From: Prochlorococcus sp. AG-347-K17
Lineage (GTDB): Bacteria > Cyanobacteriota > Cyanobacteriia > PCC-6307 > Cyanobiaceae
Assembly: GCA_003281385.1 (NCBI GenBank)
Contig: QCCE01000002.1
Coordinates: 62,001-126,000 of the forward strand
Length of the DNA stretch: 64,000 nt
Direction of reading: 5' to 3'
In this document: one piece after another, positions 18,262-27,776 of the stretch
Layout: every line of letters starts with the position of its first letter
How positions within the stretch are numbered: the first letter of the stretch is position 1
The notes under the pieces: model-generated
The model's input: the letters and a program-made list of their open reading frames with translations, nothing else
What the model was told of the DNA's origin: nothing
Database searches by the model: none
Program-made: the position numbers and the translations under genes

Positions 18262-19764
18262 TCAAGTTAAACTATTTTTGATTTTACCATTTATTAATTC
18301 TCCAACTATTGCGATGGAGCTATAAGCTATCAAAACTATGGTGACTTCTTGCCATGCAAAGGAACTTAGTGACTCTTGTAATTGCCAACCTAGACCAACA
18401 CTTCCAATAACCCCAACAATTGCAGTTTCTCTAATAATGATGTCAGATCTATAAGCGCAATATGCTAAGTAACTTTTTGCTTGTTGAGAAAATAAACCTA
18501 AAAGCCAACTAGTCTTTTTTGAGATTCCGAGAGATTTCATTGCAATATAATTTCTCTTGTCTTGGCTATCTAGATTTGTAAAAAGTAATTTGCTAGTAAT
18601 ACCAGCATTGTGGAGACCTAATGTTAAAGCTGCTAAAGATAAAGAAGGATTATTAAAAGTTAATAGAGTTAGAAGTATTACAGGTGTAGGTATTAAACGT
18701 AATAAAAATGCAAAAATTTTTATAAAAATTTTAGAACTATTGTTGTTAAAAATTCCTATTACTAATGGAGGTAAACTAATTGCGATTCCTGTTGATAAAA
18801 GACTTAAAATTATTGTTTCTAATATAAGTTTTAAGAAATCAAATAATCCTAAATCTGAGCTTGATTTAAAAAGAGAACTAACGGAATTAAAATTTTCAAA
18901 ATTATTATTAAAAATAAAATAAAGAAAATATGAAAAAGAAAATAAGATTGTTATGAAAAAAACTGTAATAAAAAAAATAGATAGGATTTTATTTGTAGTA
19001 TTAAATTTTATTTTTTTGAATATTAATCCAGAAAGAATTATCAAAATTGCTAAGGACCATAAATAAGTCCATAACTCTCTAAAATTCAAAGTTTGGAAAG
19101 ATAAAAAAATACTGGTACCTATTCCTCCAATTCCAAAAAGTCCTAAAATCACAGTACTTCTTATTGAACACTCTAATCGATATAAACCAAAGTTTTTAAA
19201 TGTATTTATTATTGGACTCCATATTAAAGTTAGTAAAGAAGAAAATTTAGGTGCATTTATTTGATTTATAGATTCAAAACTTTTGTAGTCAATAGTTTCT
19301 AATTGTTCAGCAAAAACTTTTGAATTTACAGCAATATAAGGTATACATATAGCTATTATTCCTATCGAAAAATTTATTCCATATATTTGCATTAATATTA
19401 TTCCCCAAACCACTTCGTGTATAGATCTAATTATTGTTAGAAAAAACCTTATTATGCGAGAGAAGAAATTTGGCATATTAAAGATTTTATAAAAAATATT
19501 TGAGGAAATTATTCCAAAAATTGCTCCAAAAATAATACTTACTAACCAACTAAAAAAACCAATTAAAATAGTTTCATTTAATCGCTTAAATACGGTAATA
19601 ATAATTTCATTATCGATCTTGGGATTAAAAGCAGAAATTAAGAATTCTTGGAATAATTTAAATCCTCCAAAATGAATATTGTTTATTAATTGATACCCTA
19701 GAGGTATGCATACCAAAATTGGAAGAAAAGATAATGAGGTATAGTTTAATTTTAATTTGTTCAA
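18262..19764 (-). CDS. phnE: Phosphonate/phosphite-type ABC permease, two fused permease domains
   Basis: A 500-residue membrane protein made of two binding-protein-dependent permease units. The first (about residues 60-240) ends in a coupling loop around FESINQINAPKFSSLLTLIW and the second (about 310-490) in AMKSLGISKKTSWLLG. Ordinary PhnE proteins have a single domain of about 270 residues, so this is a fused dimer. It closes a phnD-phnC-phnE operon. Transporters of this type carry phosphonates or phosphite; the substrate cannot be told from the permease alone. Confidence 0.9.
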   Translation of the reverse strand: MNKLKLNYTSLSFLPILVCIPLGYQLINNIHFGGFKLFQEFLISAFNPKIDNEIIITVFKRLNETILIGFFSWLVSIIFGAIFGIISSNIFYKIFNMPNFFSRIIRFFLTIIRSIHEVVWGIILMQIYGINFSIGIIAICIPYIAVNSKVFAEQLETIDYKSFESINQINAPKFSSLLTLIWSPIINTFKNFGLYRLECSIRSTVILGLFGIGGIGTSIFLSFQTLNFRELWTYLWSLAILIILSGLIFKKIKFNTTNKILSIFFITVFFITILFSFSYFLYFIFNNNFENFNSVSSLFKSSSDLGLFDFLKLILETIILSLLSTGIAISLPPLVIGIFNNNSSKIFIKIFAFLLRLIPTPVILLTLLTFNNPSLSLAALTLGLHNAGITSKLLFTNLDSQDKRNYIAMKSLGISKKTSWLLGLFSQQAKSYLAYCAYRSDIIIRETAIVGVIGSVGLGWQLQESLSSFAWQEVTIVLIAYSSIAIVGELINGKIKNSLT

Positions 19765-19768
19765 CTAA

Positions 19769-20509
19769 TTAATATATTTTCTCTAAATGAATCTTCTTTA
19801 AGTTATTTCTTTTGATATTGAAAAAAATTTTACCATCCTTTATTCCAATAACTTTATCGAAATCGTTCAGCAAATCTAATCTATGTAATGCAACTAATGC
19901 TGTCTTTGGGGATTTTTTTGTATTATTTTTATCTACATTTTCAAGCAGAAGGTTTTTAATTGTTGTTATCAATTTGGGATCTAGGTTATTAAAAGGCTCA
20001 TCTGCAAGTAATATATTTGATTCCTGAATTAATGATCTAGCTATAGCCACCCTTTGTTTTTGCCCCCCAGATAGTTTTCTGATTTTTTTGTCGTAAATAG
20101 AGTTATGAAGTCTACATAATTTCATATATTTATGCGCCTTCTTAAAAGAACTTATATTTAGTAAATTTTTAAAAGCGAAATAAAAATTGTTTTCCGCTAG
20201 TAGTCCACAATTAACATTTTGTTCTGCAGAGAGATCTTCTATTAATCTTAAATCTTGCCATATAGTTGTTATTTTACTTTTCTGCTTTCTATCTAATTCC
20301 TCGAAACTTTCATTGAATAATTTAACCTCACCTTGAGTTGGCTTTATAGTGCCATTAAGAACTGATATAAGTGTAGTTTTTCCTGAACCGCTTTTACCTA
20401 AAAGTGCAATTTTTTCCCCAGAATTTATTTTTAAATTTATTTTATTTAGGATCAGATCGTTTTTGTATTTATAAGATATATTTTCTAATTCTAAGACAGT
20501 ATTATTCAT
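19769..20509 (-). CDS. phnC: Phosphonate/phosphite-type ABC transporter ATPase
   Basis: A 246-residue ATPase with all ABC motifs: Walker [15 protein letters not shown]-loop in WQDLRLIEDL, signature KLSGGQKQRVAIARS, Walker B NILLADEPFNNLDP and H-loop LHRLD. It energises the permease encoded four bases downstream. Its ATG overlaps the stop of phnD by four bases (ATGA), so translation of the two is coupled. Confidence 0.93.
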   Translation of the reverse strand: MNNTVLELENISYKYKNDLILNKINLKINSGEKIALLGKSGSGKTTLISVLNGTIKPTQGEVKLFNESFEELDRKQKSKITTIWQDLRLIEDLSAEQNVNCGLLAENNFYFAFKNLLNISSFKKAHKYMKLCRLHNSIYDKKIRKLSGGQKQRVAIARSLIQESNILLADEPFNNLDPKLITTIKNLLLENVDKNNTKKSPKTALVALHRLDLLNDFDKVIGIKDGKIFFNIKRNNLKKIHLEKIY

Positions 20510-21399
20510 CTAATTTTATTTAATTTCCTCCCGATTTCCTCTATATTTTTATACTGTTTTGATTCTGCCTTTATAAATCTTTTTGCATTGAACATATCTA
20601 ATATCTGTTTATGTGATTTTTGCTTTATATCTAAATTTAGAATTACTGATTTAAGTTCTTTTGTAAACCCTTCCCCGAATCTATTTTCAAGATCACCTTG
20701 AGCTACCCAATGATAGTCAACATATTCCGGTGTAATCCAGAATAATTCTAAATTACTTGTTCTTTTGGGATTATTTTTAAGATTGTTTTCCCAAACCTGT
20801 TTATTTAAAGCTCCAGCATCAAATGCCCCACTATTAACTAAAGCTATAGTGGCATCATGACTCCCACTAAAACCTGCTTTTTTTCCTCTAAAATGTTTAA
20901 TTTCTACCCCTGCTTGATTTAAAAAATATTCTGGCATTAATCTTCCAGAAGTTGAGTTTTCAGAGCCAAAAGTAAATCTTGAATTCTTTAGTTTTTTAAG
21001 TCCTTTAATGTTTGAAATTGAGTTAAGTTCTAAATTTTTATTTACTATAAAAACACTTTTAAATTCCTTATCGATATCTCTTTGAGCTATGACAATTGAT
21101 TTAGGTGTTTGTAATCTTGCTTGAACTCCTGATAAACCGCCAAACCAAACTAAATCTAAATCTTTAGTTCTAAATCCACTTACTGCTGCAACATAATTAA
21201 TAACAGGAATGTATTTTACTTCTACATCAAGTTGTTTGGATAATTCTTTTGAAAATAAATTAAATCTTTTGTCCAAAACATCTTGCTTTTGATCAGGTAT
21301 TGCTCCAACTTTTAAAACTTTGGGATTTGAAAATACAGGTGATGAAAAAACAGAGAATAATAGAGATGAACTTAGTAGGAAATTCTTTAAATTAAACAT
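20506..21399 (-). CDS. phnD: Phosphonate/phosphite-type periplasmic binding protein
   Basis: A 297-residue substrate-binding protein. Residues 1-24 are a signal peptide (FLLSSSLLFSVFSSPVFSNP), so it is exported to the periplasm. The mature protein has the PhnD fold: LKVGAIPDQKQD at the start, LDLVWFGGLSG, FGSENSTSGRLMPEYF and FSGSHDATIALVNSGAFDAG, which line the phosphonate or phosphite pocket. Marine Prochlorococcus carry PhnD-type proteins described as phosphite or phosphonate binders; which one this is cannot be judged here. It is the first gene of the phnDCE unit. Confidence 0.93.
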   Translation of the reverse strand: MFNLKNFLLSSSLLFSVFSSPVFSNPKVLKVGAIPDQKQDVLDKRFNLFSKELSKQLDVEVKYIPVINYVAAVSGFRTKDLDLVWFGGLSGVQARLQTPKSIVIAQRDIDKEFKSVFIVNKNLELNSISNIKGLKKLKNSRFTFGSENSTSGRLMPEYFLNQAGVEIKHFRGKKAGFSGSHDATIALVNSGAFDAGALNKQVWENNLKNNPKRTSNLELFWITPEYVDYHWVAQGDLENRFGEGFTKELKSVILNLDIKQKSHKQILDMFNAKRFIKAESKQYKNIEEIGRKLNKIR

Positions 21400-21411
21400 A
21401 ACTTAGTTAAA

Positions 21412-22608
21412 TTAATAGTATTCAGAGATTGCTTTTTCAATCCTCTTTAGTCCATCTTTTATTTTAACCTCTGAAGCTGCACAAGATATTCTTATACATT
21501 GATCAGCTCCAAAAGCTTTTCCAGGTACAACAACTAATCCGTAATCTTGAAGAGCTTTATTGCAGAAATCAACAGAAGTAATTGAGGAGTTGGGTAATTT
21601 TGGAAATGCGTAAAATGCTCCATTAGGTTCTTCAATATAAATCCCATTTATATTATTAAGGCCCTCATAGAGAAGTCTTCTTCTTTGATCATAATGGCTA
21701 TTTATCATTGAGAAAAACTCATTATTAATTTTTAAAGCCTCTAAAGCACCTTTTTGAACAAAAGAGCAAACATTACTTGTACTTTGACTTTGTAATGCTG
21801 AGGATGCTTTGATTACATCTTTGGGACCTACTAAATAACCTATCCTCCAGCCAGTCATAGCCCATCCTTTCGCAAAACCATTTATTATAAAAATTCTATC
21901 TTTTAAGTCATTTGCTAATGAAGATAAACTGTAGTGTTTAAATTCTTTTTTAAGGATTAGTTCGTAAATCTCATCAGAAAGAATATTGATATTTGGATTT
22001 TCTCTAGCTAAATCGGAAATTTGTAATAATTCTTCCTTTGACATAACTCTTCCAGTAGGGTTATTAGGAGAATTGATAATTATAAATTTAGTTTTTGAAG
22101 AGATTTTAGACTTCAAATCTTCTATATTTATTTTGAATCCATCTTCTGCAGAAGAATTTGTAAAAATTGGCTTCCCACCCGCCAATCTAACCATCTGGGG
22201 ATAACTTAACCAATATGGAGAAGGAATAATAACTTCGTCTCCAGTATTTAACAATACTTGGAAAAGATTATATATTGCTTGCTTAGCACCATTTGTGACC
22301 ATTACATTTTCAAATTCATAATTTAAATCGTTTTGAATTTGAAGTTTATTTGCAATTGCTTTTCGGAGATCTAAATTACCCGCTGCGGGCCCGTACTTTG
22401 TAAATCCATCAAATATAGCTTTACTTGTAGCCTCTATAACTTCTTTTGGGGCATCAAAATCAGGTTCACCTGCACTTAAATTGCAAATATCTACTCCTTC
22501 TGCAGATAATTGATTTGCTTTAGCACTTATCTGCAATGTAAGAGAAGGCTCAATTGAAAGTGCCCGATCAGATAAATTAACTTGACTCATTGACTTATGA
22601 CTTTTCAA
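21412..22608 (-). CDS. Class I aminotransferase (aspartate aminotransferase type)
   Basis: A 398-residue PLP enzyme. Characteristic parts are VTNGAKQAIYN (cofactor phosphate site), SPNNPTGRVMSKEEL, a LSDEIYELI aspartate and the Schiff-base lysine in GFAKGWAMTGWRIGYLVG. Its overall pattern (PSPYWLSYPQMVRLAGG) fits the bacterial aspartate aminotransferase/prephenate aminotransferase group. It ends 13 bases before phnD, but is more likely a neighbour by chance than part of the transporter operon. Reaction: amino-group exchange between aspartate and 2-oxoglutarate, possibly also with prephenate. Confidence 0.9.
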   Translation of the reverse strand: MKSHKSMSQVNLSDRALSIEPSLTLQISAKANQLSAEGVDICNLSAGEPDFDAPKEVIEATSKAIFDGFTKYGPAAGNLDLRKAIANKLQIQNDLNYEFENVMVTNGAKQAIYNLFQVLLNTGDEVIIPSPYWLSYPQMVRLAGGKPIFTNSSAEDGFKINIEDLKSKISSKTKFIIINSPNNPTGRVMSKEELLQISDLARENPNINILSDEIYELILKKEFKHYSLSSLANDLKDRIFIINGFAKGWAMTGWRIGYLVGPKDVIKASSALQSQSTSNVCSFVQKGALEALKINNEFFSMINSHYDQRRRLLYEGLNNINGIYIEEPNGAFYAFPKLPNSSITSVDFCNKALQDYGLVVVPGKAFGADQCIRISCAASEVKIKDGLKRIEKAISEYY

Positions 22609-22751
22609 ATATGACTTTTAATAATGACAAATGCATAAATTAAGAATAAATAAAACTATCACACTATGGTTTAATTTAGTTCATTTTCTTAATCTATTTT
22701 ATTTTCATGTTTTGAGTTCTTAAGATAAAAATATTTAAAGTTTTATTTTCG

Positions 22752-23255
22752 GTGAAAAGGTTAGTTATTGGGAGAGGAAGTGTATTTGCAGATTTGTTAG
22801 TAATTGGTGAGGCACCTGGAGCCCAAGAAGATTTAGAAGGAAAACCTTATGTAGGTAAATCTGGTAAGTTATTAAACGAATTATTAGTACAAGCTGGAAT
22901 CGATTATAAGAAGGATGTTTATTTTTGTAATGTGATTAAATGTCGTCCACCAAATAATAGAAAACCCACTGCTAGAGAAATTAATATTCATAAACCTTGG
23001 TTATTACAGCAAATAAAGTTAGTCGATCCAAAATTTATATTACTTACTGGTTCTACTGCTATGAGAGCTATTTTAGAAGTTAAAGATCCTATAAGTAATT
23101 TAAGAGGTCAATGGATTAAAAAAGATGGGAGAGAAATTATGGTAATTTTTCATCCATCTTATTTGTTGAGATTTCCTTCAAAAGAAATCAATAAACCTTA
23201 CCATCTAACTTTGAAAGACCTAGAGAATGTAAGTGGTAAACTATATGCCGTATAA
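22752..23255 (+). CDS. Family 4 uracil-DNA glycosylase, iron-sulfur ligands lost
   Basis: A 167-residue enzyme of the family 4 uracil-DNA glycosylases, which remove uracil from DNA. The water-activating motif GEAPGAQEDLEGKPYVGKSG (from residue 19) and the C-terminal HPSYLLR are present. Related enzymes hold a [4Fe-4S] cluster through four cysteines. Here the N-terminal CxxC pair is absent: the start is GTG at 22752 and the in-frame codons back to a TGA at 22713 encode no cysteine. The fourth ligand position (16 residues after Cys64) is His80, so only Cys64 in KCRPP remains. Confidence 0.88.
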   Translation: MKRLVIGRGSVFADLLVIGEAPGAQEDLEGKPYVGKSGKLLNELLVQAGIDYKKDVYFCNVIKCRPPNNRKPTAREINIHKPWLLQQIKLVDPKFILLTGSTAMRAILEVKDPISNLRGQWIKKDGREIMVIFHPSYLLRFPSKEINKPYHLTLKDLENVSGKLYAV

Positions 23256-23290
23256 TTTAGTGAAATCCTTTTTGAATATCAAGAATTTTA

Positions 23291-24508
23291 ATGTCATTAA
23301 CTCAATCTAAAGAGGTTAATAGTCTCTCCAAAAGATATTCAACTCATATTGAGAGAAGGATAACTAGAACAGTAATGGTAGGTGATATAGCTATTGGAAG
23401 TGATTATCCAGTAAGAGTTCAATCGATGATAAATGAAGATACTATGGATGTCGAAAATGCTTACTTAGCTATCAAAAGACTTCATGATGTGGGTTGTGAA
23501 ATAGTAAGGTTAACTGTCCCTTCCTTAGCACATGCCAAAGCAGTAGGAGATATAAAGGCAAAATTACTAGAAAATAATATCAATACCCCCTTGGTGGCTG
23601 ATGTTCACCATAATGGTATGAAAATTGCAATGGAAGTTGCAAAACATGTTGATAAAGTAAGAATTAATCCTGGATTGTTTGTTTTTGAAAAATCAGACCC
23701 TACAAGAACTGAATATACAGATGAGGAATTTGAAACCATTAAGCAAACAATACTTAAAAGATTTACCCCTTTAGTTGAAGTTTTAAAGGCTGAAAACAAA
23801 GCTCTAAGGATTGGAGTTAATCATGGGTCTCTATCTGAAAGGATGCTTTTTACTTATGGAGATACGCCATTAGGAATGACAGAATCCGCGATGGAGTTCG
23901 TCAAAATTTGTGATGAGCTTGATTTTCATAACATAATTATTTCTATGAAAGCTTCTAGGGCTCCGGTCATGATGGCAGCTTACAGAATGATTGCAGATAG
24001 GCTTGACTCAGAAGGATATAACTATCCCTTACATTTAGGAGTGACCGAAGCTGGTGATGGTGATTATGGAAGGATTAAAAGTACTGCTGGAATTGGAACG
24101 CTTTTAGCAGAGGGATTAGGAGATACCATCAGGGTTTCCTTAACAGAAGCTCCAGAAAAGGAAATACCAGTGTGCTATTCAATTTTGCAATCTTTAGGAT
24201 TAAGAAAAACAATGGTTGAATACATCAGTTGCCCCAGTTGTGGTAGAACACTTTTCAATCTAGAAGAAGTTGTAGATAAAGTTAGGAACGCTACCTCACA
24301 TTTGACGGGTCTAGATATAGCAATAATGGGATGTATTGTTAATGGGCCAGGAGAAATGGCAGATGCTGATTATGGTTATGTTGGAAAAGGTAAAGGAACT
24401 ATTGCCTTATATAGAAGAAAAGAAGAGATAAAAAGAGTACCTGAAGATGAGGGTGTTAATGCTTTAATCCAACTTATTAAGGATGATGGGAAGTGGATTG
24501 ATCCTTAA
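23291..24508 (+). CDS. ispG: 4-hydroxy-3-methylbut-2-enyl-diphosphate synthase
   Basis: A 405-residue iron-sulfur enzyme of the MEP isoprenoid pathway, converting methylerythritol cyclodiphosphate to HMBPP. The N-terminal TIM barrel includes [20 protein letters not shown] and RINPGLF. The C-terminal domain carries the cluster ligands in [14 protein letters not shown] and [19 protein letters not shown]. Electrons are likely supplied by ferredoxin in cyanobacteria. It feeds carotenoid, phytol and plastoquinone synthesis. The start ATG lies 36 bases after the glycosylase gene. Confidence 0.97.
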   Translation: MSLTQSKEVNSLSKRYSTHIERRITRTVMVGDIAIGSDYPVRVQSMINEDTMDVENAYLAIKRLHDVGCEIVRLTVPSLAHAKAVGDIKAKLLENNINTPLVADVHHNGMKIAMEVAKHVDKVRINPGLFVFEKSDPTRTEYTDEEFETIKQTILKRFTPLVEVLKAENKALRIGVNHGSLSERMLFTYGDTPLGMTESAMEFVKICDELDFHNIIISMKASRAPVMMAAYRMIADRLDSEGYNYPLHLGVTEAGDGDYGRIKSTAGIGTLLAEGLGDTIRVSLTEAPEKEIPVCYSILQSLGLRKTMVEYISCPSCGRTLFNLEEVVDKVRNATSHLTGLDIAIMGCIVNGPGEMADADYGYVGKGKGTIALYRRKEEIKRVPEDEGVNALIQLIKDDGKWIDP

Positions 24509-24569
24509 GGATTTGTCAAATTTTTGAATTATAAATAAATTCTTTTTATAATAAAAAATATCGAATTAT

Positions 24570-25904
24570 TTGAAGATAAGAAAATTGCTTAAAAAAAAAT
24601 ATATATTTCTGTTTGCGACATCCTTTTCTGGGTTATTTTTAAATAATTTTGCAGAGGCAACAGTTTTAAATAATAGTTATAAAGAAGTAATTGATCATGT
24701 TTGGCAAATTGTATATAGAGATTTTCTTGATTCAAACGGCAAATTTCAAAAGTCCAATTGGATTAATCTAAGAAAAGAAGTTTTATCAAAAACATATTCA
24801 GACAGCAATGAAGCATATGATGCGATTAGAGATATGCTTTCTAATTTAGATGATTCTTATACAAGATTTTTAGAACCTAAGGAATTTAATCAAATGAGAA
24901 TTGATACCTCTGGCGAATTAACTGGAGTTGGTATCCAAATATTTAAAGATAAAGAATCTGATGATTTAATAATTATTTCTCCCATAGAGGGCACCCCTGC
25001 ATTTGATGCTGGAATTAAAGCTAAAGATAAAATATTATCTATAGATGATATTTCTACTGAAGGTATGAATATTGAGGATGCCGTGAAATTAATAAGAGGA
25101 CAAAGAGGTACTAAAGTAAAGCTTGAAATTCTTAGGGATTCTCGATCCTTTTTTAAGACTTTATCAAGAGAAAAAATTGAAATTAAATCTGTATCAAGTA
25201 AAGTCAATAAAACCAAAAATGGCTTATCAATTGGCTATGTAAGAATTAAACAATTTAATGCAAATGCATCCAAAGAAACTAGAGATGCTATTAAGGATTT
25301 AGAAACAAAAAAAGTCGCAGGATATGTTCTTGACTTGAGAAGTAATCCTGGAGGTTTATTAGAATCAAGCATTGATATCTCAAGGCACTTCATTAACAAA
25401 GGAGTAATAGTAAGTACAGTAAGTAAAGATGGTTTAAAAGAAACAAAAAAAGGAAACGGTCAAGCTCTAACAAAAAAGCCCTTAGTTGTCTTAGTTAATG
25501 AGGGTTCTGCTAGTGCTAGTGAAATAGTTTCTGGTGCAATAAAAGATAACAAAAGAGGAAAATTAGTTGGGAAGAAAACATTTGGTAAAGGTCTAGTTCA
25601 ATCCATGAGAACTTTAGTTGATGGTTCAGGACTAACTGTTACAGTCGCTAAGTATTTAACTCCGAACGGCACTGATATAAATAAATCTGGAATTATTCCA
25701 GACATAGAAGTAAGAATGAATATAAACCCTATACTTCAAAGAGAGATAGGAACTAGAAAAGATAAACAATATAGAGCTGGTGAAAAAGAGCTAATAAATA
25801 TAATTAATAGAAAGAATCAGATAAGCGAATTTAATCCCGACACCACAAACCTTAATGCATTCCTAAAAATTAATAAGGAAGATAAAGTATTTTCATTAAA
25901 TTAA
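24570..25904 (+). CDS. ctpA: Carboxyl-terminal processing protease
   Basis: A 444-residue serine protease of the tail-specific protease family. Residues 1-30 form a signal peptide (FLFATSFSGLFLNNFAEA), pointing to the thylakoid lumen or periplasm. A PDZ domain (GVGIQIFKDKESDDLII onward, about residues 110-190) precedes the protease core with the catalytic serine in VNEGSASASEIVSGA and the lysine in GKKTFGKGLVQ. In cyanobacteria CtpA trims the C-terminus of the D1 protein of photosystem II; several paralogs exist, so that exact role is inferred. The start is TTG at 24570. The end overlaps nadA by four bases. Confidence 0.93.
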   Translation: MKIRKLLKKKYIFLFATSFSGLFLNNFAEATVLNNSYKEVIDHVWQIVYRDFLDSNGKFQKSNWINLRKEVLSKTYSDSNEAYDAIRDMLSNLDDSYTRFLEPKEFNQMRIDTSGELTGVGIQIFKDKESDDLIIISPIEGTPAFDAGIKAKDKILSIDDISTEGMNIEDAVKLIRGQRGTKVKLEILRDSRSFFKTLSREKIEIKSVSSKVNKTKNGLSIGYVRIKQFNANASKETRDAIKDLETKKVAGYVLDLRSNPGGLLESSIDISRHFINKGVIVSTVSKDGLKETKKGNGQALTKKPLVVLVNEGSASASEIVSGAIKDNKRGKLVGKKTFGKGLVQSMRTLVDGSGLTVTVAKYLTPNGTDINKSGIIPDIEVRMNINPILQREIGTRKDKQYRAGEKELINIINRKNQISEFNPDTTNLNAFLKINKEDKVFSLN

Positions 25905-26815
25905 TTACTCATATCCAGCATTCTCTTTATTGGCATATAGGCTCTTCTTATTATTTCTGGGTCTAGTTCAATAGACGGGGAATTATTTTTCAAACAATCA
26001 AGAATTTTTTCTAAAGTGTTTAATTTCATATATGGACACTCGTTACATTTACAACCTTCTACATCGGGAACTTCAATAAAAATTTTATTAGGTTCTTTCT
26101 TTTTCATTTGATGAATTATTCCAGGTTCAGTTAGTACCATATAAGTTTTAGATGGATCTTTACTTACGAAATCAAGCAGCTTACTTGTTGATCCAATAAA
26201 GTCTGAGAGAGTTAGTAAATTTTGACTACATTCAGGATGAGCAATTACTTTTGATCCTGGATTTTGATATTTTAATTTTAGAAGTGCTTCTTCACTAAAT
26301 GATTCATGAACAATGCAGCTGCCAGGCCATAATTTAAGATCTCTTCCTGAATTTTTCTGTACCCATCTCCCAAGGTTCTGATCTGGCGCAAATATTATCT
26401 TTTTATCTTCAGGTATCTTTTTAATTAATGAGACTGCATTACTGCTTGTACATATCAGATCACTTTGAGCTTTTACTTCTGCAGTGCAATTTATATAACT
26501 TACGACATAGTGATCTGGATTTTCTTCCCTGAATTTTTGAAATTTATCTGAAGGACAATCGTCTGCTAATGAACATCCTGCGTCAATATCTGGTAATAGG
26601 ACTGTTTTATTAGGGCTAAGTATTTTTGCGGTTTCGGCCATAAAGTGCACACCGCAAAAAATTATTATATCTGCGTCATTATTTGCAGCTTTCCTAGATA
26701 GATCTAATGAATCGCCAATAAAATCTGCAATTTCCTGAATCTCTGGAGCTTGATAATAGTGCGCAAGAATAATTGCATTAGCTTTTCCGCAACGCTCCTT
26801 TATTTCAGAAATCAA
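25901..26815 (-). CDS. nadA: Quinolinate synthase
   Basis: A 304-residue [4Fe-4S] enzyme condensing iminoaspartate with dihydroxyacetone phosphate to quinolinate for NAD synthesis. Motifs are ILAHYYQAPEIQ, IIFCGVHFMAETAKIL, VSYINCTAEVKA, VIAHPECSQN and CKCNECPYMKLNTLEK, which together hold the cluster cysteines. The conventional start is TTG at 26815. The frame stays open to a CTG at 26869 giving MTSITSTAKQK and 18 more residues, and relatives have a comparable leader, so the CTG may be the real start. Divergent from the phosphoesterase gene. Confidence 0.93.
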   Translation of the reverse strand: MISEIKERCGKANAIILAHYYQAPEIQEIADFIGDSLDLSRKAANNDADIIIFCGVHFMAETAKILSPNKTVLLPDIDAGCSLADDCPSDKFQKFREENPDHYVVSYINCTAEVKAQSDLICTSSNAVSLIKKIPEDKKIIFAPDQNLGRWVQKNSGRDLKLWPGSCIVHESFSEEALLKLKYQNPGSKVIAHPECSQNLLTLSDFIGSTSKLLDFVSKDPSKTYMVLTEPGIIHQMKKKEPNKIFIEVPDVEGCKCNECPYMKLNTLEKILDCLKNNSPSIELDPEIIRRAYMPIKRMLDMSN

Positions 26816-26918
26816 ATCCTCTTCGTTTTGAACTGATTTCTGTTTTGCAGTAGAAGTTATACTGGTCAGGATTTAGAATATCTCTAAATAGATTATATGC
26901 CTTTAAACAGAAAAAATT

Positions 26919-27758
26919 CTGACAAATTTAAAAATTGCTATTGTTGGTGACTGTCATGGTCAATGGTCTGAATTAGACTTGAAAGTTTTATCGATTATTA
27001 AACCAAATATTGTTTTATTTGTTGGTGATATTTCTGATGGAAGTGTCAAAATAATTAAAAAAATCAATGAGATCAAAATCCCTACTTTTGTGATTTTAGG
27101 AAATCATGATAGAGGGAAAGATTCTACAGGCGAAACTCTCTCAAAGCAGATACGTGTTCTTGGTGAAAAATATTGTGCATGGGATTTGAAAGTTTTTAAT
27201 AATCAAATAAATTTATTATCTGCAAGACCATGTAGTTCTGGCGGCGGCTATTATCTTTCGAAAGAAGTTAAAGGTGTTTATGGACCTATCACCGAACAAG
27301 ATTCAATAAATAAAATCATCAAATGTTCAGAAGAGAGTATTGACGATATACCTTTAATAATTATGTCTCATGCAGGCCCCTCTGGTTTAGGCTCAGAACC
27401 TAAAAGCATTTGTGGGAAAGACTGGAAATTACCCTCATTAGATTGGGGAGATAGAGATTTGTCTGTGGCTATTTCTCAAATACAAAAGAGAAGAAAAGTT
27501 GATCTTGTGATTTTTGGTCATATGCACAACCGGCTTAAAAGAAATCTTGGTTTAAGAGAGATGTTTAAAATTGATACCAAAGGAACAATTTATTTCAACA
27601 CTGCTGTGGTGCCAAGATATAAAACTGATGAAGATGGGAAATTACTAGTTAACTTTTCATGGATTGAGTTTGAAAAAAAGAGATTAAGTCATGTTTCCCA
27701 TCGATGGTATTCAGAGTCTGGTGAAATTTGTAAAGAAGATAAATATTTTAAGGATTAG
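26919..27758 (+). CDS. Calcineurin-like metallophosphoesterase
   Basis: A 279-residue phosphoesterase with the full metal-binding set: GDCHGQW (the D-x-H motif), VGDISDG, LGNHDRG, MSHAGPSG and FGHMH. The D-x-H motif lies upstream of the first TTG (26979), so translation must begin earlier. The frame opens after a TAA at 26904, and the only plausible start codons are CTG at 26919 (giving MTNLKIAIVGDCHG) or an ATT three bases before it. The protein resembles the cyanobacterial/plant TIGR04168 family; its substrate is unknown. It shares a short divergent promoter region with nadA. Confidence 0.87.
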   Translation: MTNLKIAIVGDCHGQWSELDLKVLSIIKPNIVLFVGDISDGSVKIIKKINEIKIPTFVILGNHDRGKDSTGETLSKQIRVLGEKYCAWDLKVFNNQINLLSARPCSSGGGYYLSKEVKGVYGPITEQDSINKIIKCSEESIDDIPLIIMSHAGPSGLGSEPKSICGKDWKLPSLDWGDRDLSVAISQIQKRRKVDLVIFGHMHNRLKRNLGLREMFKIDTKGTIYFNTAVVPRYKTDEDGKLLVNFSWIEFEKKRLSHVSHRWYSESGEICKEDKYFKD

Positions 27759-27776
27759 ATATTTCTGATCATATTT

